Below are positions 9,219 to 16,524 of a stretch of DNA of 32,322 bases, one piece after another. Every line of letters begins with the position of its first letter. Within the stretch, counting starts at the first letter, position 1. The stretch is from assembly GCA_024653575.1 (NCBI GenBank), contig JANLIJ010000003.1, forward strand, positions 1-32,322, given 5' to 3'. The stretch is from Candidatus Kaiserbacteria bacterium. GTDB taxonomy: Bacteria > Patescibacteriota > Minisyncoccia > Phycocordibacterales > UBA918. The notes beneath the pieces are model-generated. The model searched no databases, was not told where the DNA came from, and saw nothing but the letters and a program-made list of their open reading frames with translations. Made by a program: the position numbers and the translations under genes.

Positions 9219-9770
9219 ATGTCAGAATTAACTATCGGTGCACAGATCCCCGAGGTAACATTTAAGGTTCGTGTACCACACGAAGTACAGACTGGCGTCT
9301 GTTCAGCGATTGACGCTGAGTGGGGAGAACTCAGTACGAGTGAGATGTTCGGAGGTAAGAAGGTCATTGTATTTGCGCTCCCCGGAGCGTACACACCGAC
9401 ATGTTCATCAACCCATCTTCCAGGGTACGAGGCAAAGTATGACGAATTCAAGGCACTCGGTGTGGATGAGATATACTGCGTGAGCGTGAATGATCCATTT
9501 GTTATGTATGAGTGGGGAAGGGCACAGGATGTAAAGAATGTGAAGCTTATTCCAGACGGTTCAGGTGAGTTTACCGAAAAGATTGGAATGCTCGTCGCAA
9601 AGGATAATCTCGGGTTTGGAAGGCGTTCATGGAGATACAGTATGTTTGTCGATAATGGAGAGATTAAGAAAGTGTTTAGTGAAGGAGGTAAGGTGGATAA
9701 CTGTGAGACTGACCCATTTGAGGTCAGTGATGCTGGAACGATGCTCGCGTACCTTAAGGAGCAGGTATAA
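9219..9770 (+). CDS. Peroxiredoxin (Prx5-like)
   Basis: VIVFALPGAYTPTCSSTHLPGY active-site motif (PxxxTxxC). Confidence 0.92.
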   Translation: MSELTIGAQIPEVTFKVRVPHEVQTGVCSAIDAEWGELSTSEMFGGKKVIVFALPGAYTPTCSSTHLPGYEAKYDEFKALGVDEIYCVSVNDPFVMYEWGRAQDVKNVKLIPDGSGEFTEKIGMLVAKDNLGFGRRSWRYSMFVDNGEIKKVFSEGGKVDNCETDPFEVSDAGTMLAYLKEQV

Positions 9771-9790
9771 ACACCATAGCGCACAAAAAA

Positions 9791-9818
9791 TGCTGGACGA
9801 ATGTCCAGCATTTTTTTT
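9791..9818 (+). terminator. Rho-independent terminator
   Basis: TGCTGGAC-GAAT-GTCCAGCA followed by a T run. Confidence 0.9.
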
Positions 9819-9823
9819 ATACA

Positions 9824-10222
9824 TTATGATGTCGTGAATTGATTTGCATCTGCGTATGCTTTTGCAAGTTGGATAGAGAATTCTTCGAGTGAGTACACAA
9901 CTTCGCCATTGATTATGTAGTGGTAGTGATCTTGGAGTACAAAGCGTTGAATGCGTGCATTGAGCATATTCTCAACATTTTCCTGACTAAATGCAATTCC
10001 TGTTTCAGTAAAACCATATGCACTTCCGTCATCTCGCACGGCGAATTCTGCAATTTTTGGATGTTCCTCGGTGAACCAGTTTTGATTATTCCATCTGAAT
10101 GTTGCTGTATTGAGGATAGTATTTGTATAGAAATGTTCTTCCGCATTGCTCATATGAAATGGCACAAGGAAAACAGCGCAGAGGCTAAGGATGGTTATTC
10201 TTTTGAATACAGTTGAAAACAT
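9824..10222 (-). CDS. Small secreted hypothetical protein
   Basis: 132 aa with signal peptide (ILSLCAVFLVPFHMSNA). Confidence 0.65.
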   Translation of the reverse strand: MFSTVFKRITILSLCAVFLVPFHMSNAEEHFYTNTILNTATFRWNNQNWFTEEHPKIAEFAVRDDGSAYGFTETGIAFSQENVENMLNARIQRFVLQDHYHYIINGEVVYSLEEFSIQLAKAYADANQFTTS

Positions 10223-10466
10223 ACCGTTTTGTTACAGTACTTAATGATGGTTGATAATAAGGAGCCTCGTAGAACACCGTACGAGATAGAGAACAATTAG
10301 ATATAATATACCTTTATATCTGCCCATTGTCAAGAGGTTATTTGACAGGTAACTATAGACAACTAATGATTGTATGGTACCATTGTCAGTAACAAAACAG
10401 GGGCCTGAGCTAGTCGGATCAGAAGCAAACGGTTTTGGGTTATTCAATTAAAGCAAAGTAAATCCA

Positions 10467-10667
10467 ATGAAGGGAAAAATCGCTCGTCTTACTGACCGAG
10501 GATTTGGTTTCATTACTCCTGATGAGGGAGGTAAGGATCTTTTCTTCCATGCTCGTTCTCTCGTAGAGGGACTCATGTATGACTCTCTTAAGGAGGGTGA
10601 TGCTGTCTCGTACGATCTCGAGGATGGTGAGAAGGGTCCTGCTGCTGTGAACGTTAACGTCGCATAA
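10467..10667 (+). CDS. Cold-shock domain protein
   Basis: MKGKIARLTDRGFGFITPDEGGKDLFFHARSL: RNP1-like GFGFI and RNP2-like LFFH. Confidence 0.93.
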   Translation: MKGKIARLTDRGFGFITPDEGGKDLFFHARSLVEGLMYDSLKEGDAVSYDLEDGEKGPAAVNVNVA

Positions 10668-10680
10668 GCAACCAAATTAC

Positions 10681-10712
10681 AAAAGCCGCGCAACTTAGGT
10701 TGCGCGGCTTTT
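10681..10712 (+). terminator. Rho-independent terminator
   Basis: AAAAGCCGCGCAAC-TTAG-GTTGCGCGGCTTTT, 14-bp perfect stem then T-rich. Confidence 0.9.
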
Positions 10713-10780
10713 GTTTTTGTCTGACATCATTCAGAGAGATTGTGTACAACATTCATTTTCTTACTGCGCAGTGTGCTTAA

Positions 10781-11326
10781 ATGATAGAAGTTAATTTTGT
10801 TTTAATGAAAAGAGAAAGTCTCATTGCAGAAATCATGAACTACATAGTCTCTGGCTATGTATATTTCGTCGCACTCACACTTGTGTTCTATATGGTGAGC
10901 TCACTCATCACGGGCGTGCTCAGTGTGGTGACAGGCCTTTTAGACATCTCTGCATCAATGAGTGACATTCTTGTTGCCCCTGAGCGCAATTTACTCGAAA
11001 TTGATCTCCTTCACACCATTGCGTTTACCATTGTGCTCGTGAAGGCGTATAAAATCCTCATCTCCTATGCGCAAAATCGTCACGTCAGTATCAAATACCT
11101 TATTGAGATTGCAATTATCGCGCCAACTATAGAAATAGTCTTTAATTCAACAAAGTATCCTATCGAAGCAAACATTCTCTTCGCGGTCTTTGCATTCGCA
11201 AACCTTATCGCATATCTCTATTTCTACCCAACAATCAAACACGTGAGCAATGATTTTGATCACGATACGTGTAAATCGATTGAACCTGTTAAGGTTACTC
11301 GGGTGACACGGAAAAAGAGTGCTTAA
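10781..11326 (+). CDS. PsiE-like (phosphate-starvation-inducible E family) membrane protein
   Basis: Multiple TM helices and ERNLLEIDLLHTIAFTIVLVKAYKILISYAQNRHVSIKYLIEIAIIAPTIEIV. Confidence 0.65.
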   Translation: MIEVNFVLMKRESLIAEIMNYIVSGYVYFVALTLVFYMVSSLITGVLSVVTGLLDISASMSDILVAPERNLLEIDLLHTIAFTIVLVKAYKILISYAQNRHVSIKYLIEIAIIAPTIEIVFNSTKYPIEANILFAVFAFANLIAYLYFYPTIKHVSNDFDHDTCKSIEPVKVTRVTRKKSA

Positions 11327-12045
11327 CGAAGGTTAAGGAACTGCTGAAACTCCAAAACTTCTTTTGGTTTGAGTGCATAGACAGCACCCGGTTGGAGCTG
11401 TTTGAGTGTAAAGTTGAGCATTCGTGTTCGCTTGAGTCGTGTCACTTGGAATCCAAGGGCAGCACACATTCGACGGACTTGGTGTTTCTTACCCTCGGTG
11501 AGTGTAATGGAGAAGACGAATTCGCTCTTCTTAGAGGGAATTGCTTTGGCAGGCTTCGTCATATAGCCCTCGATGCTCACACCCTTTGAGAGTCTGTTAC
11601 AAAAAGTCTGAGTTACTCGTCTGTCTATGGTGACCTCATACTCGCGCTCGTGTTCCATTTCAGGATTGAGAATGCGTTCAGTAATTCGTCCATCATTCGT
11701 GAGAATCATGAGCCCTTCAGAGTCCTTATCGAGACGTCCAATAGGGAAGAGTCCCACGATACTATGGTCCTTCTTAATTTGTGTGACGATATCGATCTCA
11801 TCCCCCTCTGGTGAGTGAGTAATAATCCCGCGTGGCTTGTAATAGAGGAGGTAGCGATATCCTGAGGTATCGTGGTCCTTAATTTCTATGCGGTCGGTCT
11901 CTTCGACCTTCTGTCCAAGAATTGCAGGTTTCCCATTTACAAAAACACGCCTATTTTCAATAAGCTTGTCTGCGCCACGCCGTGTTGCGAAGCCACGAAG
12001 CGCAAGGAATCTATTAAGTCGCATTGGAAATTCAGAATCTTTCAT
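11323..12045 (-). CDS. Pseudouridine synthase, RsuA/RluB/RluF family
   Basis: S4 domain (MRLNRFLALRGFATRRGADKLIENRRVFVNG) and catalytic FPIGRLDKDSEGLMILTNDG. Confidence 0.93.
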   Translation of the reverse strand: MKDSEFPMRLNRFLALRGFATRRGADKLIENRRVFVNGKPAILGQKVEETDRIEIKDHDTSGYRYLLYYKPRGIITHSPEGDEIDIVTQIKKDHSIVGLFPIGRLDKDSEGLMILTNDGRITERILNPEMEHEREYEVTIDRRVTQTFCNRLSKGVSIEGYMTKPAKAIPSKKSEFVFSITLTEGKKHQVRRMCAALGFQVTRLKRTRMLNFTLKQLQPGAVYALKPKEVLEFQQFLNLR

Positions 12046-12077
12046 TTGGCCGTTGATTATGCTATAGTTTGCACTCT

Positions 12078-13319
12078 ATGTCAATGAAGCACGAATACGA
12101 CGTTATTGTCATCGGCGGTGGTCCCGCGGGTATGATGGCAGCAGGACGCGCTAGTGAGCGTGGTCTTCGTGTGCTTCTTCTCGAAAAAAATCCTGAACTC
12201 GGGAAGAAACTTTCTATTACGGGTGGTGGCCGATGTAACATTACTAATGCTGAGCTCGATATCCATACATTCCTCAAACACTATAAAGAATCCGCGCAAT
12301 TTTTGTATTCTCCTTTTTCACAGTTTGGGGTGAGTGATACTTTTGATTTCTTTACATCGAACGGACTTCCTTTGGTAACGCAGGAGCGGAAACGTGCATT
12401 TCCAAAGACCGAAAAAGCAACGGATGTGACCCATGTCATGGTGGAGTATGTACGGCGTGCTGGAGTCACTGTTTGCATCAATACACCAGTACTTCGTCTC
12501 AAGATAGAAAACGGCTCTGTGAGCGGTGTGGTCACAAATAATGGCATATATACCGCACGAGCATACATTCTCGCAAGTGGTGGAAAGTCTCATCCTGAAA
12601 CGGGCTCAACAGGGGAAGGTATCGGTTGGCTCAATGAAATAGGGCATGCGGTGCACTCACCGAATCCCGATATTGTACCGATTGTTGTAAAAGACGAGTG
12701 GGTTCGACGTCTCTCGGGAACCACGCTCACGGGTGCGCAACTTACCTGCAAAAATAAATTCGAAAAAATCAAAGTGACGGGAAATATTCTCTGTACGCAC
12801 TTTGGGATTTCTGGCCCAACAGTTTTAAATAGTGCAAGAAAGATAAAAGAAATGCTCTCGCATGGAAAGGTGGATGCAGAGATAGACCTTTTCCCGGCAG
12901 ACGATATTGGCGCACTGCGTAAGCGCATGCAAACACATTTTGAACTACACGCGAACAAGACACTCAAGAATGCACTCGCTGAACTCGTTTCTGTACACAT
13001 TGCGGAGGCAATCCTTGAAGCCATTCCTCACGAGTCTCATGAAAAAAAGACACACAGCATTACCCGTGATGATAGACATGCGCTCGTCAATAGGATGAAG
13101 TGCCTTCCTATAACGATTGTTGGTACGAAGGGCTTCGAATGGGCTGTTGTCTCCGATGGTGGTGTTGATTTGAGTGAAATTGACACAAGGACCATGCAAT
13201 CAAAGTTGCACCCCAACATATACCTTGTTGGTGACGTGCTCAACGTTCATCGCCAATCTGGCGGTTTTTCCCTTCAGCTTTGCTGGACTACTGGTTGGGT
13301 AGCCGGAAATAGTGTGTGA
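12078..13319 (+). CDS. NAD(P)/FAD-dependent oxidoreductase, HI0933/YhiN family
   Basis: VIVIGGGPAGMMAAGRASERG dinucleotide-binding motif, GKKLSITGGGRCNITN, YLVGDVLNVHRQSGGFSLQLCWTTGWVAG. Confidence 0.92.
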   Translation: MSMKHEYDVIVIGGGPAGMMAAGRASERGLRVLLLEKNPELGKKLSITGGGRCNITNAELDIHTFLKHYKESAQFLYSPFSQFGVSDTFDFFTSNGLPLVTQERKRAFPKTEKATDVTHVMVEYVRRAGVTVCINTPVLRLKIENGSVSGVVTNNGIYTARAYILASGGKSHPETGSTGEGIGWLNEIGHAVHSPNPDIVPIVVKDEWVRRLSGTTLTGAQLTCKNKFEKIKVTGNILCTHFGISGPTVLNSARKIKEMLSHGKVDAEIDLFPADDIGALRKRMQTHFELHANKTLKNALAELVSVHIAEAILEAIPHESHEKKTHSITRDDRHALVNRMKCLPITIVGTKGFEWAVVSDGGVDLSEIDTRTMQSKLHPNIYLVGDVLNVHRQSGGFSLQLCWTTGWVAGNSV

Positions 13320-13330
13320 GCAATAAGTTA

Positions 13331-13456
13331 TTAGAGCTTGCTCAAAGACTCATCAGACAAGGCGTGCGAATGAGGAAATGCGAGGCGTATTCAATATACG
13401 ATGAGTGTTTCCGATTGAAGCACAACGCAGTATGAGGAGTTTTTGAACATGCTCTA
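13331..13456. repeat. Long imperfect inverted-repeat element (about 126 bp), candidate MITE-like element or structured RNA
   Basis: TAGAGCTTGCTCAAAGACTCATCA pairs with TGAGGAGTTTTTGAACATGCTCTA with few mismatches; inner arms GTGCGAATGAGGAAA/TTTCCGATTGAAGCAC and apical CGTAT-TCAAT-ATACG. Confidence 0.6.
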
Positions 13457-13975
13457 GATTTTGAGTAGGTCAGTGGTGTAGTACTGAAGCTCTGAAGGAT
13501 TTAACTGCAACTCTTGTGTACCGTCAAAAATGAACGGAAGATGTGTTACTTGAAGGCGGTATTCATTGACCTTTGTTACTACTGTTGGGGTGAAGATGAC
13601 TGCGAGAGTGAAGTTTTGTGACAGACCTTTTGCAACATGGTACTTTCCCTTTGAGTTTATTTTTGCTTTGCTGAGAACAATTGCTGAGGCAGTACCAATC
13701 GCGGTATTTCCATCTTCATCAAAGATAGTATATGCAACGACATTACTCGTTGGAGTTTCTGATGATTGTGTTGCGGTAATGGGTATCTGTACCTCATGCG
13801 TCGCCACTCCAAAGGAAAAATCAATGAGAAAAAGTGCTGATTTATCTCCCAGTTTCATTTCTGATTGTGCTGTTGTGAAGTACGCACTCGATATGCTTGG
13901 TATTGCAAGAAAAATAGTAAGTAATATAAATACATTCACCAAGAACGTTGGTGAAAAGAAGTGAATTTTTATCAT
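13454..13975 (-). CDS. Secreted hypothetical protein
   Basis: 173 aa, signal peptide (FILLTIFLAIPSISSAYF), beta-rich. Confidence 0.7.
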   Translation of the reverse strand: MIKIHFFSPTFLVNVFILLTIFLAIPSISSAYFTTAQSEMKLGDKSALFLIDFSFGVATHEVQIPITATQSSETPTSNVVAYTIFDEDGNTAIGTASAIVLSKAKINSKGKYHVAKGLSQNFTLAVIFTPTVVTKVNEYRLQVTHLPFIFDGTQELQLNPSELQYYTTDLLKI

Positions 13976-14001
13976 ATTGAAATTATACTACACGAACATA
14001 G

Positions 14002-14026
14002 AAAAAACCGCACTCGGCGGTTTTTT
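14002..14026. terminator. Hairpin terminator
   Basis: AAAAAACCG ... CGGTTTTTT between minus-strand genes. Confidence 0.75.
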
Positions 14027-14047
14027 CTGTAGATTCGAACTAATTAT

Positions 14048-14749
14048 TTAGTTGTCGTCTTCCTCATCCTCGTCAGTGTCGTCATCTTCGCTATCGTCCA
14101 TTTCATCCTCGTCACTATCTTCATCGTCCTCGCTATCGTCCATTTCATCCTCATCTTCCATTTCCGTCTCGTCCTCTATCTCGAGCTCGTCATCCTCATA
14201 TTTAATTTTGAGCTTTCGACAGAAATCCGCCTTGCCTTTTCCACTGTTATCGCATCCTTCTCGGAATCGCATTTCCATCTTCTTTGCAATCCCTGGAGCC
14301 CTCAAAAGTCCTGGAGGTATTGCTCCACCGGTTGCTTCGCTTAGGTATTCCTCGAGAAGGTCATGTGTCGCCTCATCGATTGTTCCAGTAACTTCGAGTT
14401 CGTGGCGTACTTGGAAGCGCTTGATAGCCTCTTTGGTGAGTGGACCGAAGTATCCCGTTACTTTGCCTTCTGGGTAGATGGTTGAATCCGTAGCAAGAAT
14501 TTCTTGTATTCTCTTTACGTCAGCACCATCTGTTCCTTCAGTGATATTTTCCTTTAAAACTGCGCTAATCTCGCCACGTATGGTTGCAAGTTGCTTTTGA
14601 AGCTCTTGCAATTTAGCCATGAGTGCTTGAATTTGCTCAAGCATCGCGGTGTTTGTAGAGGTCGTTGTCTCTGCTTGTACACTTGGAGCAAACCCAGTTG
14701 CTCCCATGATAAGGAGTGCAATGACTCCTGTGTAAATGAATTTTTGCAT
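14048..14749 (-). CDS. Secreted peptidoglycan-binding-domain protein with highly acidic C-terminal tail
   Basis: Signal peptide, coiled coil, PG_binding_1-like GADVKRIQEILATDSTIYPEGKVTGYFGPLTKEAIKRFQVRHEL; Asp/Glu-rich repetitive C-terminus. Confidence 0.85.
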   Translation of the reverse strand: MQKFIYTGVIALLIMGATGFAPSVQAETTTSTNTAMLEQIQALMAKLQELQKQLATIRGEISAVLKENITEGTDGADVKRIQEILATDSTIYPEGKVTGYFGPLTKEAIKRFQVRHELEVTGTIDEATHDLLEEYLSEATGGAIPPGLLRAPGIAKKMEMRFREGCDNSGKGKADFCRKLKIKYEDDELEIEDETEMEDEDEMDDSEDDEDSDEDEMDDSEDDDTDEDEEDDN

Positions 14750-15106
14750 TGTTAAAAATTATATATTAACTGTCCTATAAAATTTATTGATCACCAAGAA
14801 AACTTTCATCGGAGGCGACCTTGTGCAGACATGATACACCTATTTCTAAAATTATGTTTTTGTTTTCTGTGGAAACGTGTCAAAAACACAAAAATCAAGC
14901 GATTCGGCAACAAGGTGTGCCGAATCGCCCGTCATGACGAACATCAGTCGAAGTTTCTAATGATTTCCTTGTAATGCGATCCCAGGTATGCTGTTCTATC
15001 GCAGCCCCGATCTATCGATGGAGGCCTGTATCACAATTGTCACATTAGACCTTTCTTCTGTGAATCTGTCTATAATGATATACCTGTTTAATTCTACGTT
15101 GATGAG

Positions 15107-15138
15107 TTATCCACAGGTAGTCTCGACACTTATACACA
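15107..15138 (+). promoter_or_regulatory. Two DnaA-box-like 9-mers (TTATCCACA, TTATACACA) upstream of umuD
   Basis: TTATCCACA at 15107-15115 and TTATACACA at 15130-15138, both fit TTATNCACA. Confidence 0.45.
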
Positions 15139-15207
15139 GCCTTGTGCAAGAGGAGCTGTGATAATACCTATGGAATCTGTAGGGGTGGTATGATATGAAG
15201 TATTGTT

Positions 15208-15651
15208 ATGCACAAAAATATGTCAGAACAAGTCGAGGTACTTGGTAAGGTTTCGTCGAAGGAAAACAAATTGCCTCTTTATTCTTCTCGTCCACAGGCA
15301 GGGTTTCCATCTCCAGGTGACGATCACATTGAACGAATTCTCGATATCAATGATTTGGTAGTGAAAAATCCAGCCTCTACATTTTTTGTGCGTGTAGAAG
15401 GTGACTCTATGATTGGTATCGGTATCTTTTCAAACGATGTACTCGTTGTGGATAGGTCAATAACTCCAAAAGACGGTGTCATCGTGGTCGCTGCAGTCTA
15501 TGGTGAGATGGTTGTAAAAAGGCTTGTCGAGCGCGGAAATACTCATGTACTCGTCTCAGAAAATGAAAATTACAAACCAATTACGGTCTCAGAAAATGAC
15601 GACTGTTTCATCTGGGGCGTTGTCGTAGGAAGCGTCCGCCAATTTTCATAA
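15208..15651 (+). CDS. umuD: UmuD-like S24 peptidase / translesion polymerase accessory protein
   Basis: AGFPSPGDDHIERILDINDLVVKNPASTFFVRVEGDSMI..GVIVVAAVYGEMVVKRL: Ala-Gly cleavage site, catalytic Ser (GDSM) and Lys (VVKRL); translation may start at 15220. Confidence 0.9.
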   Translation: MHKNMSEQVEVLGKVSSKENKLPLYSSRPQAGFPSPGDDHIERILDINDLVVKNPASTFFVRVEGDSMIGIGIFSNDVLVVDRSITPKDGVIVVAAVYGEMVVKRLVERGNTHVLVSENENYKPITVSENDDCFIWGVVVGSVRQFS

Positions 15652-15656
15652 CAACT

Positions 15657-15681
15657 TATGGTCGACATCGTAAGTCGACCA
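15657..15681 (-). repeat. 25-bp palindromic REP-like repeat, copy 1 (inverted orientation)
   Basis: ATGGTCGACATCGTAAGTCGACCAT, reverse complement of the other four copies. Confidence 0.95.
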
Positions 15682-15719
15682 TTTGTTTGATATCAAATAT
15701 GCTTACTCGTTAGAGTCTT

Positions 15720-15744
15720 ATGGTCGACTTACGATGTCGACCAT
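15720..15744 (+). repeat. 25-bp palindromic REP-like repeat, copy 2
   Basis: ATGGTCGACTTACGATGTCGACCAT, 9-bp arms, 7-nt loop. Confidence 0.95.
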
Positions 15745-15753
15745 AAATTGGGT

Positions 15754-16422
15754 TTATTCGAGTGTAAGGTGCTGTATGTCGTCAATAGAAATATCATGAA
15801 GGTATTTTTCTACCTGTGCTTTATAGTTTTGAGAAAAAATCTCCTGAAAAAAGGTTGTTGTAAGGATCGACGGAAAATTTTTAATACCAATGTAATCTTT
15901 GTAGCTACTCCACTTGTATTCCAAAAGATGATTGAGCGCAGTATTTTGATCGGCTATTTTTAATTCTCGCCAGTCCTTGTTACTGTTAGATAAATCAAGT
16001 GGGTTGAAATGAACGTAATTGAGAATATGAAGTAGGTGTTGGTCTGTACAAATATGTACTTTTTTAGTTCTACCTTGAAACAGTGTACCTACACGGCTGT
16101 ATCGTTTATTGAAGTACTTCGCATATCCAACATTCAGCTTGCGAAGAAAATTAGACATTCCGTTTTCAATGCGCTCGCTGAGAATAAGATGGTAGTGATT
16201 TCCCATTAAGCACCAGCCGTGTATATCTACCAGTTCCTTGCCGGGTGCCTCAGATGGTCGACTTACGATGTCGACCATATTACTTGCGTGTCTTCCCACG
16301 TGTAATGCTGGTGCTAATGTATTGAACTCATACATATCATGTACAAAACGAGCATAGTCCTGTGAATCAAGGAAGATATTTCTTTTATCGACTCCTCGAT
16401 TGAGAACATGGTAGAACTCCAT
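15754..16422 (-). CDS. REP-associated tyrosine transposase (RAYT, Y1_Tnp/IS200-like HUH)
   Basis: MEFYHVLNRGVDKRNIFLDSQDYARFVHDM..WCLMGNHYHLILSE (HUH) and candidate catalytic Tyr in VGYAKYFNKRYSRVGTLFQGRTKK. Confidence 0.93.
   Translation of the reverse strand: MEFYHVLNRGVDKRNIFLDSQDYARFVHDMYEFNTLAPALHVGRHASNMVDIVSRPSEAPGKELVDIHGWCLMGNHYHLILSERIENGMSNFLRKLNVGYAKYFNKRYSRVGTLFQGRTKKVHICTDQHLLHILNYVHFNPLDLSNSNKDWRELKIADQNTALNHLLEYKWSSYKDYIGIKNFPSILTTTFFQEIFSQNYKAQVEKYLHDISIDDIQHLTLE
16254..16278 (+). repeat. 25-bp palindromic REP-like repeat, copy 3, inside the transposase ORF (encodes MVDIVSRP)
   Basis: ATGGTCGACTTACGATGTCGACCAT identical to copies 2, 4 and 5. Confidence 0.95.
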
Positions 16423-16443
16423 ATTTATAAATTATACATATAA

Positions 16444-16468
16444 ATGGTCGACTTACGATGTCGACCAT
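16444..16468 (+). repeat. 25-bp palindromic REP-like repeat, copy 4, upstream of the transposase start
   Basis: Identical 25-mer. Confidence 0.95.
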
Positions 16469-16524
16469 GTTAATTAAATTGTAAAGCATGATCGTGTTTT
16501 AGATAGTCTTGGTATACTGGTCAA

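Noticed and set aside
14052-14477. Ser-rich plus-strand ORF (141 aa)
   Set aside because: Mirror image of the Asp/Glu-rich tail and body of the minus-strand peptidoglycan-binding gene.
15107-15138. Chromosomal origin (oriC)
   Set aside because: Only two DnaA boxes, no dnaA/dnaN/rnpA/rpmH genes nearby and no clear unwinding element; kept only as a regulatory observation.
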